Assembly: GCA_019912965.1 (NCBI GenBank)
Contig: JAIOHM010000065.1
Location: 1-64,000, forward strand
Source: Anaerolineae bacterium
GTDB lineage: Bacteria; Chloroflexota; Anaerolineae; Aggregatilineales; Phototrophicaceae
DNA length: 64,000 nt
Direction of reading: 5' to 3'
Shown: one piece after another, positions 25,368 through 34,907 of the stretch
Position numbering within the stretch: the stretch's first letter is position 1
Layout of the letters: every line of letters starts with the position of its first letter
Translations under genes and position numbers: made by a program
Notes under the pieces: model-generated
Seen by the model: the letters and a program-made list of their open reading frames with translations, nothing else
Databases searched by the model: none
What the model was told of the DNA's origin: nothing

Positions 25368-27935
25368 CTAACCCCCAACACTCTCATCATCAAGCTCGAA
25401 TGTGAGAATGAGGACGTACTCCTCCATAAGTTTAGCTAGGTGAAGAGGCAGGGGCAGTGCAGTCGCATCATCATACTGGATTGACACATTCCTCAGCGAA
25501 TGAGCAAAGCCGACAATTTTTTCGACATCATCTCCAGGCTGAATTGCTGCAACTGTCAGCTCATATAATCCAGGATTCCATGACGTGGCTGATGGGAAAT
25601 CTAAGATTGACATATTCTTGCTAACTTTTTTGAACTGTGACGCTTTCCCATAGGTACTGGCAAAGACTCTGTTGCCCATACGGAATAACCCTTTTGAGAA
25701 ACCAAAATCATCTCCCTTTTCCGCATACCATTCCGGGGTCTCATGCTGATCGCTGTTCCGAACACGAACTACACGTAACCCAGGCCAGTCAGAGGCTGGT
25801 CTGGGATTTTCCTCGCCGAATGTAAGGGAGTCGACGCTAATGCGTGCATTCCCAAGCCAGGGCCATGTTTGACGCAAATTCTGGGCATCGCAGAGCAGCA
25901 AGGTATTCCCTTGAGGAACAACATCATTTTCCAATTTTTCTTGGATAAACGGTAATGCCAGTTTGCGATTGTCATAACCACTTACCTTTCCCTGCCCGAT
26001 AGCAAGTAGTGTGTCAGCATAAGACATCCAATCATCCATCCCTGGGGCAATAGCTGACACTTTACCGTCATTTCCGTCAATAAAGACGATCACTGGAATA
26101 AACTGCTGAGTACGGGCAGGACTCCGATCACGTGATTGACGAATTAACCAGATACCTGCATAATTCCATCCTTGCGGAAGTCCTTCGCTCGTGTTTAGGT
26201 AACGATGTACCCCTAATTGCCTGAAACCATCCAATAGAGATTTCTTCACGCGCTCTTTGATCGACTCTTCAGAATCACGATCAATGAATTGCGTGTGACG
26301 ATTAACATGGGCAAAACCAGCACGAATGGCTCGCTTGGGATCATCCTCATCATCAACATCTTCAAAAGCATCTGCGTTTGCCAGTTCAATAAAGGCCACT
26401 GTTGGTTGAGTTGTGTCAGCCAATTGCTTCCCGATGAAATCCTTTCGTAGAGTAATTGCCTGATAGGCACGGTCAACCGGATTTCCTATTTTTGCATCCA
26501 GTTTAAGTGCGTCCCCAATTGCCCCTAACGGGCGGGCATTTACGGTAATTGTCAGATCGCTGGGTTGAAGTATGGCGGGTAATTGCGAAGGCAGTTGTAG
26601 ACCTAGTAACTCGCTAATCTCATCACGAAATACTTGGAGTGTTTCGGGTTTTTGATAGTAGATTTCCAGGCTTATTGCTTTATTGGTCACGCTGGAAATC
26701 ATCGCATGGCGTGCAGCAAGAAGATCTTCCGAAACTTCAGGCTCTTTTGCTGAAACTTTAGCCGTGAACGGATTATCAGGGGCAGGTGGGCGGGAAACAA
26801 GTTGCAAGGAATTGATCAGAACAAAATCGGGTGCAAGCAACGCTGCGATTTGTTCGGTAAGTGGTTTACGATCACTGGGCATCAGTCCAGGTTGTACAAA
26901 ATGTTTGGGCTTGAGAGCATTGCGATAGACAATAGCTGCATTGGGTGTACTGCCAATATTCATACCAGCAACAGGATTGTCTGCCAATTCTGTTGGCACT
27001 TGAAATACTTGTATGGGATTTACCTGATTGAGGATATTGGTTAGGTAGCTGCTCCATACTAAAGCCGGTCCTGATTCGGTTCTAATCCAACGAATCGGTG
27101 CTACTTGAAAGCTATTCGACTGTTGAATACCTTCGATCCAAGGAACATGGCTGCGTAAGTAAACACTAGTTTCACCACCAGCTATTTTTGTTGGCAGGCT
27201 AACCCAGCGCCGAACACCAAAGTCAAGATGAATCGCTGGAAAAGCCTGAAATGGGAGTGTTTGTACCGTAATCGTCACTAAGATCGAGTAATAGTAACGC
27301 TGCCCAAGAATTTCGCTGTCAAGTGGAGGCCACGAAATCAGCTCAGCCCCTTTACCTCCGGGTGAAATCGGGACACGAAAGAAATTTAAGTTTCTTTCGT
27401 GCAACTCAAATGCTGCATCTTGATGACTGAGTTTAGAGGCAATCAAGTCAGGTAGTACTGAATATTGTGCTTCATCTCGGTGTTTAGCGGTTCCGTTCGG
27501 ATAGGTGTCCCAATTTGCTAAATCGAGCGTCTCAGAATTCCAAACCAGTTGGTCAACTGTCAATTGATTCAGGGTATTGGAAAGTGCTGGTCCAGCAACT
27601 TTCGCAAAGGAAAATTTCCCCCACCAGTACATCAAAAGTCGCAATGCCTCCGAACTCGCAGATCGTGTTCCACTGCGAAGCCAAATTCGTTCACCAATGC
27701 GCCCCGCATAGGGGTCAATTGATATCAAGTCAGGGACAAGCGCACGCATCGTCTTATTTAGATCCCGGATGGGCAAGCTTGTTTCATCTGATTTCCGTTG
27801 ATTCGCCTCTGATTGCATCTTGATGAGGCTTCGCTTCCATTCTTCAGGAAAACACAAAGTCTCAAAAGTGCAGGGAAGTTGCCCAAGATCAGGATTGATG
27901 CGTAACGCAATCGGGCGTATTTCATTGTATGCCAT
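25368..27935 (-). CDS. pPIWI-RE protein (prokaryotic PIWI, R-E type)
   Basis: 855 residues. The length, the N-terminal DUF3962-like region (about 1-300), and the C-terminal RNase H-like domain fit the pPIWI-RE family. Seen directly: SRDRSPARTQQFIPVIVFID near 625, LLLCDAQNLRQTWPWL near 700, and the C-terminal ALPLPLHLAKLMEEYVLIL, which is typical of the family. In place of the usual Argonaute DEDx tetrad this family has conserved Arg and Glu; I cannot fix those positions by eye. It is predicted to act on invading nucleic acid, possibly R-loops, with the helicase and nuclease encoded just upstream. The start overlaps the helicase stop by 14 nt. Confidence 0.82.
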   Translation of the reverse strand: MAYNEIRPIALRINPDLGQLPCTFETLCFPEEWKRSLIKMQSEANQRKSDETSLPIRDLNKTMRALVPDLISIDPYAGRIGERIWLRSGTRSASSEALRLLMYWWGKFSFAKVAGPALSNTLNQLTVDQLVWNSETLDLANWDTYPNGTAKHRDEAQYSVLPDLIASKLSHQDAAFELHERNLNFFRVPISPGGKGAELISWPPLDSEILGQRYYYSILVTITVQTLPFQAFPAIHLDFGVRRWVSLPTKIAGGETSVYLRSHVPWIEGIQQSNSFQVAPIRWIRTESGPALVWSSYLTNILNQVNPIQVFQVPTELADNPVAGMNIGSTPNAAIVYRNALKPKHFVQPGLMPSDRKPLTEQIAALLAPDFVLINSLQLVSRPPAPDNPFTAKVSAKEPEVSEDLLAARHAMISSVTNKAISLEIYYQKPETLQVFRDEISELLGLQLPSQLPAILQPSDLTITVNARPLGAIGDALKLDAKIGNPVDRAYQAITLRKDFIGKQLADTTQPTVAFIELANADAFEDVDDEDDPKRAIRAGFAHVNRHTQFIDRDSEESIKERVKKSLLDGFRQLGVHRYLNTSEGLPQGWNYAGIWLIRQSRDRSPARTQQFIPVIVFIDGNDGKVSAIAPGMDDWMSYADTLLAIGQGKVSGYDNRKLALPFIQEKLENDVVPQGNTLLLCDAQNLRQTWPWLGNARISVDSLTFGEENPRPASDWPGLRVVRVRNSDQHETPEWYAEKGDDFGFSKGLFRMGNRVFASTYGKASQFKKVSKNMSILDFPSATSWNPGLYELTVAAIQPGDDVEKIVGFAHSLRNVSIQYDDATALPLPLHLAKLMEEYVLILTFELDDESVGG

Positions 27936-30900
27936 TGGGTAATCCTTTCATTCGCTTCATTGCTTGATAAAACGGTCCGTAGAGTGTCCTAACGAGCACT
28001 TTATCTCGCTGGGTGACAGATTGAATTGTGTCATCGAAATACGGTTCAAGGACACGTAAAATGCCGACCAACAGGCTAGAAGAAGGTTGATCTGGATCGT
28101 CGGATTTTGCCGCAGCACGAGGCGCAAATGCAGCATCACAAAAGAAGACACGCGCTGGACTACCACCTCTGATTAAACGTCCCACCACTTGCCAGATTGT
28201 TACCAGTTGGCTCCAAATCACGGCATCGCGCGCTAAAGTGGGCAGAGTGCTATAAATCATTGGTAAGCCCAGTAAAAAGCGCCAGCGATCAAATGCTGTC
28301 TCTCTAAACTGTTCACCAGTTGCAACAGTGGGATGTTGACCCTCTTGTGTATACATCCAACGTTTATTCTCATACTCATCAATTGCCCAACGATTAATGG
28401 ATTGAATGGCATAGCCAATATCATCTGGACGTGGGTGGGGACGAACCAGAAAATATACGGTCCCAATTGCTGCCTGATCATATTCATTCAGAATATTATG
28501 TCCTCGCTCAACAGCAAGCAGTGGAGCAACAAGTAACCAACTTTCAGTATCCGCAAGCTGATGGACTAGCCCACGCTGGAGAGATCCGGATTGGCTTTGC
28601 CAGTTACTCTCGAATTCATCATCATCTGGTACCAAATTCTGAATTTGTCCCCGCCAATCGGGGCGCATCGCTTCCAAGTACTCTCGCACGAGTTTGGCTT
28701 CCAAATAGCTGCCAACAAGAAACAAAATACGCTGCCTGTGTTCTGGAAGGTTATCGCGTTCTCTTTCCAGTCGACCCGGTTTGTCTTTACGGATACCACC
28801 TCGATCCGCATAAAATTTAAGAATGTCATGTAAAGCATTTAAGCGGGATTGCCCTCGAAGTCCACTAACTCGAATGGGTTGTCCCTTTTTGTCATAAATT
28901 GGCTCAAAATGAAATACACTATGTTGGGAAATTGCCTCTACTTCTGCTTCGGGAGCGTGCAAAATACCAGTTACAGGTAATTGAATGTGATAGCTGGGTG
29001 AGCTACCGGCCCAGCTTGTCCCTGAAAATAACATAACATGGGGACCCACAATCCCATCCCCGGCAAATAAATCGTGTAAATGAAGCAGAAGCCAACGCCC
29101 AACACCTAAACACCGAAAAAAGCGAAGATCGCCAGGTTCATCGGAACCCGAACGGATATATTGAAAAGCAAGCACATTGCCCATCGGGGAAACCGGGATA
29201 ACGGCTGTGAAATCATCCGGCGGACGATGAAAAATAATAGAACTTGCTCCGTCTAACTGTAGAGCCGCTTCTGCATGTTTCCAATCTCGAAGTAAGTTAT
29301 CGAGTCTGTCAGAAAGTATTGCCACGACCAACGCAAACTCTAACAAGAGTGCTGAAATTTTCAGTTCTTGTTCATTGTTAACTGTTGTATCGGGTTTAGT
29401 TTCAATCCACTCCCGAATACGCTGGCGAGTTCGGGCTTTGTCGGCATGGGTGACTGACTGCTGGGCTAGGAGCGCCAATTCGCTATCAATCCGCTCGCCT
29501 ACAGGATCTTCTAAAAAACCTTCAAATATATTCATGAAGTTACGATAGCCTGAATGATCGTGGCGAGTATCATACTCCCCACCGCATAAGCGCACGGCAA
29601 GGCGATCTAAAATCATCCATGCAGTGAAATAGTCCTGTTCAATTTCGCCACGTAATTGCGTCTCTTGCAACAGAAGCCCATACACTCGATTGGTTGCCAT
29701 TTGCACCATATCGTGGGATGAACACCATGCCTCAACATCTTGCTCAACGAGTTGAGCACGACCCTCTTGATTGAGCCGAGGCAAAACCTGTTGGGAGAGC
29801 TGGTTAAACCAAGCCGTATATCCACGACTAGCAAGTGTCTGATTTGGGCTGAAAATATTATCAAGTTGTACTTGAACCTGATCAGCTTCATCAACAATAA
29901 CAATGTCACTACGCCGATAAATCAATTCGGCAAATCGCATCCGCTCAGGATTAATTTGAGGAGCAATGCCCGTGTAAACAAGACTTGCAGGTGTAGCAAT
30001 CCAGATTTGCGCATCAACCAAATCGCGTTGGGCTTGATGAAAACTGCACTGACTAAATAATGGACATGCAAAGCGTTCAGGTTGTTTATCTTCGGCTTGA
30101 GTAGCCACGGCTTGAACAAGATCAAGACAGGGACGATTACGGATATCCATCACGTTCATTCGATCATGGAGACCATTCAAAGCACACGCAGTACTGAGCC
30201 AATCGAACCCATCATGCAATTGCACAAGAGGTGACATAGGATGTTCTGCACGCTGAACGCGGTGGAGGCGGTTGGTATGACGTTCACGATTGGAACTTCC
30301 CAAAATCGGAGCAGTTTTGATGCCGAACTGCCTGAGTAATTTTGCGCGGTCAAGGGCGCTTATGACATCACCGACAACAAGTGTTATGTGATAATCATGA
30401 TAGGCTGCCCAAACAGCCAAAACTGTTATGAGTGTCGTTTTTCCAGAACTGACCATTCCAATTACGTTCAGAATGCCTTCAATCGTCAATACATCTTCTT
30501 GTTGTAGATGTGTGCCTGTTTTGTCGAATACCTCAAGCTTCACTCGACGTAAACGCCGTTCCCAACTGACTTTGGTATTTTGCCCACTGTCTTTTAACTG
30601 CGTATCCATCCATACGGCTGTTTCAATGAGTTCCTCCCAACCCACTTTAATGGCAGGATTTTTATGCCGTAAGCTCAGGTTATGGACGGGCTTAGGAGGT
30701 GAAAGGGCCAGATTTTCAGGGATTGTAACAGACACATAACGCCTGTTTTCAAGATATTCATAAGTCCCAGCTTCTGCCCATTGAAGCGGTGTTTTTTTGA
30801 ATTCAGGAGATTGTAGTAGTATTTCCATATAATGATCGAAACGTTCGGAACATAGTGAAATGTCTCGCCTCCGCACGGTTCTATCCGCACAAATTTCGTA

Positions 30901-31227
30901 GCCTGATAAGAACTCAGGCAGTGTCTGGTATTGGGCCAGAGCGCGATGCCATGGAAATGGGCTGCGATAGTAAGGAAGCAAATGTCGGGCAGTGCCTAAC
31001 ATGATTTGCTGTTCGTGGTTCCAAGAATAGGATTGCAGTGTATGAAATGGATATCCAGTTAAAAGAATCCATACGCCATCAACAGGCATGTCTGGTGCGA
31101 GATTTAGATAGAGAGTGAGCGCAAGCTCAATTTCGCACATAATGCTTGGAGACATGGGGATTTCGTCGGGCCATTGTCCCTTGAGCTTACGAGCTAATTT
31201 CTCACGCCATTGTTTAGTCTCACGCAT
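27922..31227 (-). CDS. DinG-like helicase of the pPIWI-RE system
   Basis: 1101 residues from ATG 31227, chosen because it overlaps the endonuclease stop by 8 nt; the frame is open further but only as a shadow of that gene. The P-loop GMVSSGKTT is at 257-265 and DEAD-box-like VDEADQ at 445-450. Between them lie C348, C367, C388 and C394 (ACPLFSQC), an arrangement like the iron-sulfur cluster of XPD/DinG helicases. The C-terminal lobe has LVGSYLEAKLVREYL and a WQVVGRLIRGG segment, close to the QxxGRxxR motif VI. It should unwind DNA or RNA-DNA hybrids for the PIWI protein. Confidence 0.85.
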   Translation of the reverse strand: MRETKQWREKLARKLKGQWPDEIPMSPSIMCEIELALTLYLNLAPDMPVDGVWILLTGYPFHTLQSYSWNHEQQIMLGTARHLLPYYRSPFPWHRALAQYQTLPEFLSGYEICADRTVRRRDISLCSERFDHYMEILLQSPEFKKTPLQWAEAGTYEYLENRRYVSVTIPENLALSPPKPVHNLSLRHKNPAIKVGWEELIETAVWMDTQLKDSGQNTKVSWERRLRRVKLEVFDKTGTHLQQEDVLTIEGILNVIGMVSSGKTTLITVLAVWAAYHDYHITLVVGDVISALDRAKLLRQFGIKTAPILGSSNRERHTNRLHRVQRAEHPMSPLVQLHDGFDWLSTACALNGLHDRMNVMDIRNRPCLDLVQAVATQAEDKQPERFACPLFSQCSFHQAQRDLVDAQIWIATPASLVYTGIAPQINPERMRFAELIYRRSDIVIVDEADQVQVQLDNIFSPNQTLASRGYTAWFNQLSQQVLPRLNQEGRAQLVEQDVEAWCSSHDMVQMATNRVYGLLLQETQLRGEIEQDYFTAWMILDRLAVRLCGGEYDTRHDHSGYRNFMNIFEGFLEDPVGERIDSELALLAQQSVTHADKARTRQRIREWIETKPDTTVNNEQELKISALLLEFALVVAILSDRLDNLLRDWKHAEAALQLDGASSIIFHRPPDDFTAVIPVSPMGNVLAFQYIRSGSDEPGDLRFFRCLGVGRWLLLHLHDLFAGDGIVGPHVMLFSGTSWAGSSPSYHIQLPVTGILHAPEAEVEAISQHSVFHFEPIYDKKGQPIRVSGLRGQSRLNALHDILKFYADRGGIRKDKPGRLERERDNLPEHRQRILFLVGSYLEAKLVREYLEAMRPDWRGQIQNLVPDDDEFESNWQSQSGSLQRGLVHQLADTESWLLVAPLLAVERGHNILNEYDQAAIGTVYFLVRPHPRPDDIGYAIQSINRWAIDEYENKRWMYTQEGQHPTVATGEQFRETAFDRWRFLLGLPMIYSTLPTLARDAVIWSQLVTIWQVVGRLIRGGSPARVFFCDAAFAPRAAAKSDDPDQPSSSLLVGILRVLEPYFDDTIQSVTQRDKVLVRTLYGPFYQAMKRMKGLPNGIQ

Positions 31228-32338
31228 TAGTGTGTTTCCCCAGCTTCTGGTCAATTTTCTTGAGGAGTTGTATATCAAACATTGCATCAGTGTCTTTGCC
31301 AAGTATTTCGCAATTGTTGCGAAAAGCACGAAGGTAATCGCTGCGCTGAATGCGTCGTTCATCTGGGAAAATAAAAAATGCCTTATCCCATACAGGTGTT
31401 CGAGGTATTGGTTTGACCTGTCGCGCCAACAGAAATGGATTAGCCCAATCCTTGACATCAACCGCCCAGATATCTTTATCAGGAAATATAATGCGAATGT
31501 CGTAGCGGTCATACATCGGCCAAAGTTCCACGTTGATCCCTCGCTCTTCAATAGCGGTTGCTAATCGTATTTCGGCTAGTCCTGGCGCAGTGATAAAACG
31601 ACGTAATCCGCGCCTCAGCCAATATGCTTGTTCTTTTTCGGAGATTTTTCGACCAATTCCAGCCCTAATTATGTGGCAACGCTCGTTCTCACAAAGCAGA
31701 TCATTCCGATCGGTTCGCACCAATAAATTTCCGCAATTTGCGCAACAATGGAAGAACCCATCTTTAATATAAGCAGTGGAAGCAGGTTGATAGGCATAAC
31801 GTAGATGATCGCCGAACACTTCAAGTTGCGGTTCAATCTGACGAGTTTGGAATTCTATGGCATTAAGAACAGGTGATGTGATCATTAGTTTTCGAAAAGC
31901 AGCGTATGCTTCCGAATCGTTAGCTGTCTGAGAAACCTCAAATACCCCCTTCATAAAATGATGTTCACTGAGTTCCGCTTCAACATCGCTACTCGCGCAA
32001 GCCCAACTCTCACAAACATTCGTTGGAACCTGTCTATCAAGCAATTTATCGTGTGAATCTACTGCATCTGATGGAAGCTCTAAATTCCATGCCTCAATGG
32101 GTTCTTCACACCATGCAATCAGATTTGGAACTCCCTTTGGGGGTTTTTCCCCTCTTGCTAACTTTAGGGCTACCAGTCGGTCTAATCCGCGTTGAAGCGA
32201 AACTGGATAGGGATACGACAGAATATGTCCTTCAGCAATCTGTTCGTATAATTGAACCAATCCTGTTGCTACTAAACTTAATACATATTCATCATCTTTT
32301 AGATTCAGTGCGCTAAATTCTGATATAAATTCAACCAT
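31220..32338 (-). CDS. pPIWI-RE associated endonuclease with zinc ribbon
   Basis: 372 residues from ATG 32338, which has GAGGGTG upstream; a GTG 9 bp earlier is also open. A zinc ribbon (C199, C202, C216, C221; CCANCGNLL, LCENERC) precedes a restriction-endonuclease-fold core. There D280 in RYDIRIIFPD is followed by AVDVKDWANP, giving D294-x-K296, the PD-(D/E)xK pattern with Asp in the second acidic place. It matches the nuclease that accompanies pPIWI-RE and the DinG-like helicase. It lies 49 bp or more after the STAS/HTH gene and overlaps the helicase start. Confidence 0.82.
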   Translation of the reverse strand: MVEFISEFSALNLKDDEYVLSLVATGLVQLYEQIAEGHILSYPYPVSLQRGLDRLVALKLARGEKPPKGVPNLIAWCEEPIEAWNLELPSDAVDSHDKLLDRQVPTNVCESWACASSDVEAELSEHHFMKGVFEVSQTANDSEAYAAFRKLMITSPVLNAIEFQTRQIEPQLEVFGDHLRYAYQPASTAYIKDGFFHCCANCGNLLVRTDRNDLLCENERCHIIRAGIGRKISEKEQAYWLRRGLRRFITAPGLAEIRLATAIEERGINVELWPMYDRYDIRIIFPDKDIWAVDVKDWANPFLLARQVKPIPRTPVWDKAFFIFPDERRIQRSDYLRAFRNNCEILGKDTDAMFDIQLLKKIDQKLGKHTNA

Positions 32339-32396
32339 TATCGTCACCCTCAGAACAAGTCAGCAAAATTTGCTGAACCGATATTGAAAAAATATT

Positions 32397-32990
32397 CTAC
32401 ATCAGTCTGAAATAGACAAACTGCTTACCTTGCTCATCACGAATTTCATTTCTTACAGCAAGTCCAAGATCGAAGAGAACTTTTAATCGTGTGCTGGCTG
32501 CTCCAATACTCAATTCCAATTTCTCTGAAACAACCTTAGTGTTTAGCTCGCCACATTCATTAAGAAGTTCAAAAGTCTGTTTGACGTGATCCTCAATTTT
32601 CCCAACCAGTGATAATTTATTCTCAAAAAGCACAACAACAACACAGTTTCGTAAACCTGGTTCACGGACTGGGCGGCTAAGGAGTGCTTGTTCCAGATTA
32701 TCCAGACTCACAGAATTTAATGAACGAAGCACATATGCTGGAAGCTCTACTTGGTTACGACCTCTTGCGGCAGCCAGCATACCAAATACTTCATCACTGA
32801 AAGAACCATCCATCAACTCTACACCAGCAAAATCGATTATTACAATGCCATTTCGAGAATATTCCTCTAAAATGGTTTGAAGGTTGGTGGCAAATAACTT
32901 GCCATCTAGTCTACCAACTAGAAAATCTCCTTCGAGGTTGAGATCATTTACCAGTTTTACTATTTCAAGTTCAATTTTTATTGCATTCAC
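32397..32990 (-). CDS. DUF4325/STAS-like protein with C-terminal winged helix
   Basis: 197 residues. The N-terminal half has IVIIDFAGVELMDGSFSDEV near 50-69, the signature strand-turn-helix of DUF4325, a STAS-like domain related to anti-sigma antagonists. The C-terminal half (about 125-197) is a winged helix-turn-helix: FELLNECGELNTKVVSEKLE, SIGAASTRLKVLFDLGLAVR. It thus joins a partner-switch domain to a DNA-binding domain. It is placed between a HATPase gene and the pPIWI-RE triad on the same strand, so a role in controlling the operon is a reasonable inference. Confidence 0.72.
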   Translation of the reverse strand: MNAIKIELEIVKLVNDLNLEGDFLVGRLDGKLFATNLQTILEEYSRNGIVIIDFAGVELMDGSFSDEVFGMLAAARGRNQVELPAYVLRSLNSVSLDNLEQALLSRPVREPGLRNCVVVVLFENKLSLVGKIEDHVKQTFELLNECGELNTKVVSEKLELSIGAASTRLKVLFDLGLAVRNEIRDEQGKQFVYFRLM

Positions 32991-33056
32991 TGTTCAGCAA
33001 CTCCTGCTGAAGTCTATTATAAGGTGTTCTCACATTGTATGCAAGTTTTTCAATCA

Positions 33057-33944
33057 TCAACCTATCGTGCCTCGTGTTACGATAAAGACTTGCACCCCTG
33101 GCACTTCAACGAGTCCATCCCAAATCTCAATTTCGTTTCCGGTAATACGGATTTGCGAACTCTGCGAACGGATCGTTACCGACCCTTGCCATCGGTTAAC
33201 TAATTCACAAACTCTGTGAAGTCCAATGCCTCGATTACTCGACTTTCCTGATACCCCCTGGATAAGAGCATGTTGAATAAAATCAGATCCTTTCGAGAGA
33301 CTTCGTTTTAATGTGGTATCTCGTTGAATAAGTGATTCCTCTATACCTATACCTATATCGCCAATCGCCAAGTGAATCTCACTTGCAGACTCAACATCGT
33401 TTGAATAGGGTTGCTTATAACGCTGGACAATGATGTAACCAACATCCTGACTGTGAGCAATATTTTGTCCAATTTCCGACACCATAGTTAATACAGAACC
33501 TACAAGTTCGACATCAGTGATCCACATTGCAAGAATAGATTTCGCCCGCCTTAAAGCGCTTCGCAAGACTACAATGTTGGATTGTTCGTTACTAGGTATA
33601 GATGCAACCTCTAACAATCTTTGGCTACTAGTCGAGCGCTCATAATACTGTTTTGAAGATTTTTGTGCGCGAAGGCAAAAACTACATTCCGAAAACAGAT
33701 TCATTCGTTCTAAATAACCATGAATTTTGTTCTCCATATTATCTAAAATAACGTAACTGCCTGTCCAGCGGTGCCATAATCGTGCAGCAGTCACAAGACT
33801 CAATATGCTGTGTGGAAATACCCAAGTTGTTTCAGATAAATCAATTGTCAAAATCTCACTTGGCTTCTGAATTCGCCCCAATGATGAGTAAAGTGATTCA
33901 ATATTGTCCTGATATTGAAGGTCCATTGGCTTGATATAAAGCAT
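33057..33944 (-). CDS. STAS-like plus HATPase sensor/kinase-like protein
   Basis: 295 residues. Residues 1-90 look STAS-like (EILTIDLSETTWVFPHSILS). Residues 140-290 are a GHKL/HATPase domain, with N box SEIGQNIAHS at 156-165, G1 box GDIGIGI at 195-201 and G2 box SSNRGIGLHRV at 235-245. There is no transmembrane segment and no histidine phospho-acceptor, so it resembles RsbW-like anti-sigma kinases rather than a classical sensor kinase. It is the first gene of the five-gene defence operon and likely acts on the STAS/HTH protein encoded next. Confidence 0.75.
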   Translation of the reverse strand: MLYIKPMDLQYQDNIESLYSSLGRIQKPSEILTIDLSETTWVFPHSILSLVTAARLWHRWTGSYVILDNMENKIHGYLERMNLFSECSFCLRAQKSSKQYYERSTSSQRLLEVASIPSNEQSNIVVLRSALRRAKSILAMWITDVELVGSVLTMVSEIGQNIAHSQDVGYIIVQRYKQPYSNDVESASEIHLAIGDIGIGIEESLIQRDTTLKRSLSKGSDFIQHALIQGVSGKSSNRGIGLHRVCELVNRWQGSVTIRSQSSQIRITGNEIEIWDGLVEVPGVQVFIVTRGTIG

Positions 33945-33980
33945 ATCAACAATCCTCTTAGGTCTGCATGAGACGAGAAA

Positions 33981-34015
33981 TTTATCAGTTTAACTATTTA
34001 TCTTATGTTGATAAA
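33981..34015. promoter_or_regulatory. Inverted repeat between the defence operon and the response regulator
   Basis: TTTATCA (33981-33987) and TGATAAA (34009-34015) form a 7-bp inverted repeat in the A+T-rich 180-bp divergent gap. It could bind the winged-helix protein or the response regulator. Confidence 0.35.
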
Positions 34016-34124
34016 TGTACCTATTTCTTGTTAGCTCTGTTATGTGAGTGTGGACACAGATTTTGTGTTATCATTATTCCTGATTGAATACCTATTTTAA
34101 TGATATTCCTTCAGGAAATATGGG

Positions 34125-34775
34125 ATGAATAACAAAAGAACGAATACTCGTATTCTAATCTCTGTTGCCACTGATTTAGTGATCTTGGGTGCGAAATCCG
34201 TGCTTCAGATCCTACAACAGTCCGAAATTGTGGCGACCACACAAAACACAAGCGAGCTGTTTGTCCTGGCAAAAGACTTGTGTCCTAACATCATCCTGAT
34301 TGAAGATGAGATCGATCCTGACCTTGAAATATTGACGATCCTGGAACGGCTCAGGCGGATTTCCCCTGAAAGCAAGTTGATTGTAATGGGTGGACAGACA
34401 GATGGATATTACGCTCGTGACCTATTCGCTTTCGGAGCACGCAGCTATCTCTACAAAGGAGATGAATTGAAAGAGTGTCTGCCACTCGCGGTTAATTTAG
34501 TTATGCAAAACCGCCTGTATTTGTCCCCGACCATCAATACCGAATACCTGATCGCCGTCCAATCCGCATCGCGTGAATGGCAAATTGACCCTGAGTCACT
34601 GCAAGTGCTGCGCCTGCTGGCACAAGGGCAGCATATCAATCAAGTCGCGGCGACGATGGGCATTTCGCGGCGGCGGGTGTATTGGGTTCGAGAGAAGCTG
34701 CGGCGGCGCTTCGGCGCACAGACTAATGAACACATGATATCAAAAGCGGCGGCTGAAGGCTTGCTCCGATTTTAA
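34125..34775 (+). CDS. Response regulator of the NarL/LuxR type
   Basis: 216 residues. The N-terminal receiver-like domain (about 10-130) has NIILIEDEIDPDLE in place of the usual phosphorylated Asp strand and VMGGQTDGYYARDLFAFGARSYLYKG near the conserved Lys; the acidic pocket looks altered. The C-terminus has a LuxR-type helix-turn-helix (LRLLAQGQHINQVAATMGIS, RRRVYWVREKLRRRF). It is divergent from the HATPase operon and 132 bp upstream of the transfer block, so it could control either one. No cognate sensor kinase with a phospho-acceptor His lies in this window. Confidence 0.82.
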   Translation: MNNKRTNTRILISVATDLVILGAKSVLQILQQSEIVATTQNTSELFVLAKDLCPNIILIEDEIDPDLEILTILERLRRISPESKLIVMGGQTDGYYARDLFAFGARSYLYKGDELKECLPLAVNLVMQNRLYLSPTINTEYLIAVQSASREWQIDPESLQVLRLLAQGQHINQVAATMGISRRRVYWVREKLRRRFGAQTNEHMISKAAAEGLLRF

Positions 34776-34907
34776 CCTACCTTTTCGACTGAAAAACTGC
34801 ATCCAAAACCTGTAGAACTGCTAATCCCACGCCGGTAATTTTTCAGGGGTTACACCTTCCGCCTCTGTTACGCTGAGAACAGTGCAGGGAATAGAGGGTG
34901 CAACCCA

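Noticed and set aside
31228..31551. N-terminal extension of the DinG-like helicase
   Set aside because: These 108 codons are the antisense-free shadow of the endonuclease gene in another frame; the ATG at 31227 overlaps the endonuclease stop.
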